7,146 nt of DNA from an uncultured Clostridiaceae bacterium. Lineage in GTDB: Bacteria; Bacillota; Clostridia; Lachnospirales; Lachnospiraceae. The notes under the pieces are model-generated. The model had not been told where the DNA came from. It ran no database searches and worked only from the letters and a program-made list of their open reading frames with translations. The DNA lies in assembly GCA_949948825.1 (NCBI GenBank), contig CATLIJ010000130.1, positions 1-7,146 of the forward strand, in the 5' to 3' direction. A program made the position numbers and the translations under genes. Positions 5,597-7,146 of this stretch are shown here, piece by piece; the first letter of the stretch is position 1; each line of letters begins with the position of its first letter.

Positions 5597-6202
5597 CTAC
5601 CCATGAATGGGAAGATCCAAAATATAATAATCATAAGCATTTACTACCATGGTACCTCCAACCTGGTCTGTCCGCTTAAACCCGGTTCCATAGTTGGCAT
5701 GTACATGCCCATGGACAAACAATTTCGGCCTGTAACGCTCCAGCAGCTCACAAAAACAGGCAAAGCCCCGGTGAGGCAGATCCTCCAGATCATTGACCCC
5801 TGCCGCCGGTGCATGGGACACCAAAATATCAAATCCCTGGTTCTTCCGAAGCTTCCACCAAAGTCTGCGGATTCTCCGGCGCATCTCCCGTTCTGAATAC
5901 TGATTTTTCGCATCAGGCAGATACCGCATAGAACCGCCCAAACCAAGAATCCGGATTCCCTGGTAAACAAAAATATCATCTTCAATGCAAATACAGCCGC
6001 AGGGCCTTTCCGGGTCCCAGTGTTCATCATGGTTTCCCATCACATACAATACTGGTACACTTGTCATGCTGGCAAAAAAATCCAGATAGCTCTGCTTTAA
6101 ATCGCCGCAGGCCAGAATCAGCTCCACTCCTGCCAGTTTCTCCGGCGTAAAATATTCATACAGCGACTTGGACTCACAGTCTGCCAGCACCAGAATTTTC
6201 AC
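5597..6202 (-). CDS. Calcineurin-like metallophosphoesterase
   Basis: This probable cytoplasmic phosphatase or phosphodiesterase of the YfcE/MJ0936-like class has 201 residues; its substrate is unknown. Metal-site motifs: GD at 33-34 (CGDLK), GNHDE at 56-60, SHAP with His130 and GHVH at 165-168. Motif I is unusual: the family norm D-x-H is D8-C9-E10 here (LADCES), so one metal-binding His is replaced by Glu. I recall Lachnospiraceae relatives with D-E-E at this position, so it may be a subfamily trait rather than damage. The start is GTG at 6202, supported by GGAGG about nine bases upstream and by the downstream reading frame MKILVLAD. The gene overlaps the end of the BMP-family gene by 29 nt, so it is probably co-transcribed and coupled to it. 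No obvious terminator follows before the trp promoter. Confidence 0.88.
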   Translation of the reverse strand: MKILVLADCESKSLYEYFTPEKLAGVELILACGDLKQSYLDFFASMTSVPVLYVMGNHDEHWDPERPCGCICIEDDIFVYQGIRILGLGGSMRYLPDAKNQYSEREMRRRIRRLWWKLRKNQGFDILVSHAPAAGVNDLEDLPHRGFACFCELLERYRPKLFVHGHVHANYGTGFKRTDQVGGTMVVNAYDYYILDLPIHG

Positions 6203-7146
6203 CCTTTTTATCCTCCGTACCAGTCTCTTCCATCTTTACTCCGTTCATCCGGATCATGGCCTGAGCTTCGGGTTTGAACAGCTCTGTGGCCGGAATCTGC
6301 CCAACCACATTGTCGCACAGCCATCCCATGCGGATAATCTCCTCCGGCGTCAGACAACGTCCCGCCTCTCCCACCACCAGGCCCTTCTGGGCATAGATTT
6401 TCCCCTCAAAGGTGCGGAAGGAACCGCAGCAAATCGACCATTTCAGAAAATCAATCAGCTTCTGCGTGGAGGGAGGAAGACCCTTGGAGCAAATCACGTC
6501 AATCACATCTGCAGACATGCCCCACCAGTAATTAATGGCCTTCTTTCCCTTAAGGCTTTTATCCTCCTGCTCTCCCCGGCAAATCTGATTCACAATCTGC
6601 TCATAAAATTTCCCCCAGTTGGTCAGAGAGGTAGCCAGATTCTCCACCGTGCCGTCAGGGGCCTTGCAGTAAAGCCCATACTCTCTGGAAGCCTTGATGG
6701 GAGTAATCATATCTTCCCCGGAAATATGAGTAATCCCCTCCTGCTCCAGTTCCTGGCGGCAATGATGCTCCTTCAGTCCGGACCATTTTAAATAAACCTT
6801 GGCCCTGGGATTGATCATTCTGGCGCCCATGGCAAATGCATTGATATTGGACATCATCCCGTAAATGGGATAGTCTGCAATATAGCCCAGCTTTTCCTGC
6901 TCACTCATGGCAGCAGCCAAAGCTCCCATAAGAAATTTGGACTCATACATCCGGGCATAATAGGTGCGGATGGAAGAATAGGACATGTTTACCGAACAGT
7001 TGAAAATCCGCAGCTTGGGGTATTTGATAGCAGCCTTGACACTGGAAGCAGCCATCTGAGGCGCAACGGTAAAAATCACATTGCACCCTTCCTCCACTGC
7101 CTGATCCACTGCCTTTAACACTTCCTCCTCTGTTCCCACATCCTCA
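6174..7146 (-). CDS. BMP-family (PF02608-type) substrate-binding protein, C-terminal part
   Basis: The reading frame enters from the right edge and runs 323 codons to TGA at 6174, so the start is not in view; an in-frame GTG at 7139 is not a credible start because coding continues upstream. The content matches the basic-membrane-protein / PnrA-like fold, which in known members binds nucleosides for ABC uptake: CNVIFTVAPQM with parallel strands, YYARMYESKFLMGALAAAM, IGYIADYPIYGMMSNINAFAMGARMINP and the later INYWWGMSADVIDVICS. The tail is charged and disordered (EETGTEDKKGENSG). The next gene is a phosphoesterase, not an ABC permease or ATPase, so this may be an orphan binding protein or a cytoplasmic sensor. 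I recall ~700-residue Lachnospiraceae relatives with an added N-terminal domain; whether that applies here cannot be seen. Confidence 0.78.
   Translation of the reverse strand, partial: EDVGTEEEVLKAVDQAVEEGCNVIFTVAPQMAASSVKAAIKYPKLRIFNCSVNMSYSSIRTYYARMYESKFLMGALAAAMSEQEKLGYIADYPIYGMMSNINAFAMGARMINPRAKVYLKWSGLKEHHCRQELEQEGITHISGEDMITPIKASREYGLYCKAPDGTVENLATSLTNWGKFYEQIVNQICRGEQEDKSLKGKKAINYWWGMSADVIDVICSKGLPPSTQKLIDFLKWSICCGSFRTFEGKIYAQKGLVVGEAGRCLTPEEIIRMGWLCDNVVGQIPATELFKPEAQAMIRMNGVKMEETGTEDKKGENSGAGRL

Noticed and set aside
5600..5611. CCCAT-GA-ATGGG hairpin at the end of the phosphoesterase gene as a terminator
   Set aside because: The stem is only 5 bp and no T-tract follows on the minus strand.
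5276..5896. A 206-codon plus-strand ORF
   Set aside because: It is antisense to the T-box leader and to the phosphoesterase gene, which has clear metal motifs; the plus frame has no recognisable domain.
6168..6791. A 207-codon plus-strand ORF
   Set aside because: It is antisense to the BMP-family gene, whose family features are clear; no domain or RBS supports the plus frame.

Overview
The window looks like chromosome from a gut-type Firmicute of the Lachnospiraceae / Clostridium cluster XIVa group. The reasons are moderate GC, strong GGAGG ribosome-binding sites, a classical Clostridia T-box leader, and protein styles I associate with that family (assignment from memory, no search run). Every real gene lies on the minus strand, so it reads right to left.

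Layout in transcription order. (1) 7146-6174: the C-terminal ~320 residues of a BMP-family substrate-binding protein whose start is off the right edge. (2) 6202-5597: a small calcineurin-like metallophosphoesterase that overlaps the previous gene by 29 nt and starts with GTG. (3) 5523-5210: a sigma-70-type promoter and a complete T-box riboswitch with a UGG (tryptophan) specifier and an intrinsic terminator. (4) 5209-~5050: a GC-rich, hairpin-dense repeat-like element lying between the T-box terminator and the ribosome-binding site. (5) 5009-2171: a three-gene ABC importer operon of lipoprotein, permease and ATPase, matching the predicted tryptophan transporter TrpXYZ. (6) ~2113-1909: a multi-branched palindromic element followed by a terminator-like hairpin. 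(7) 1924-1810: promoter, 5'-UTR hairpin and ribosome-binding site of the last gene. (8) 1809-1: a GyrB/ParE-type topoisomerase subunit whose last few dozen residues are off the left edge.

How it works together: uncharged tRNA-Trp should bind the T-box through the UGG specifier and the UGGU bulge, block the terminator at 5210-5248, and turn on trpXYZ so that the cell imports tryptophan. This is supported twice, by the specifier codon in the RNA and by the transporter family. The phosphoesterase and BMP genes form a separate upstream unit, and the topoisomerase gene has its own promoter.

The most unusual material is non-coding: two different structured, repeat-like elements (1964-2113 and ~5050-5209) and a 45-nt inverted repeat that overlaps the -35 box of the topoisomerase promoter. 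No CRISPR array, tRNA, rRNA, transposase or phage gene is visible.
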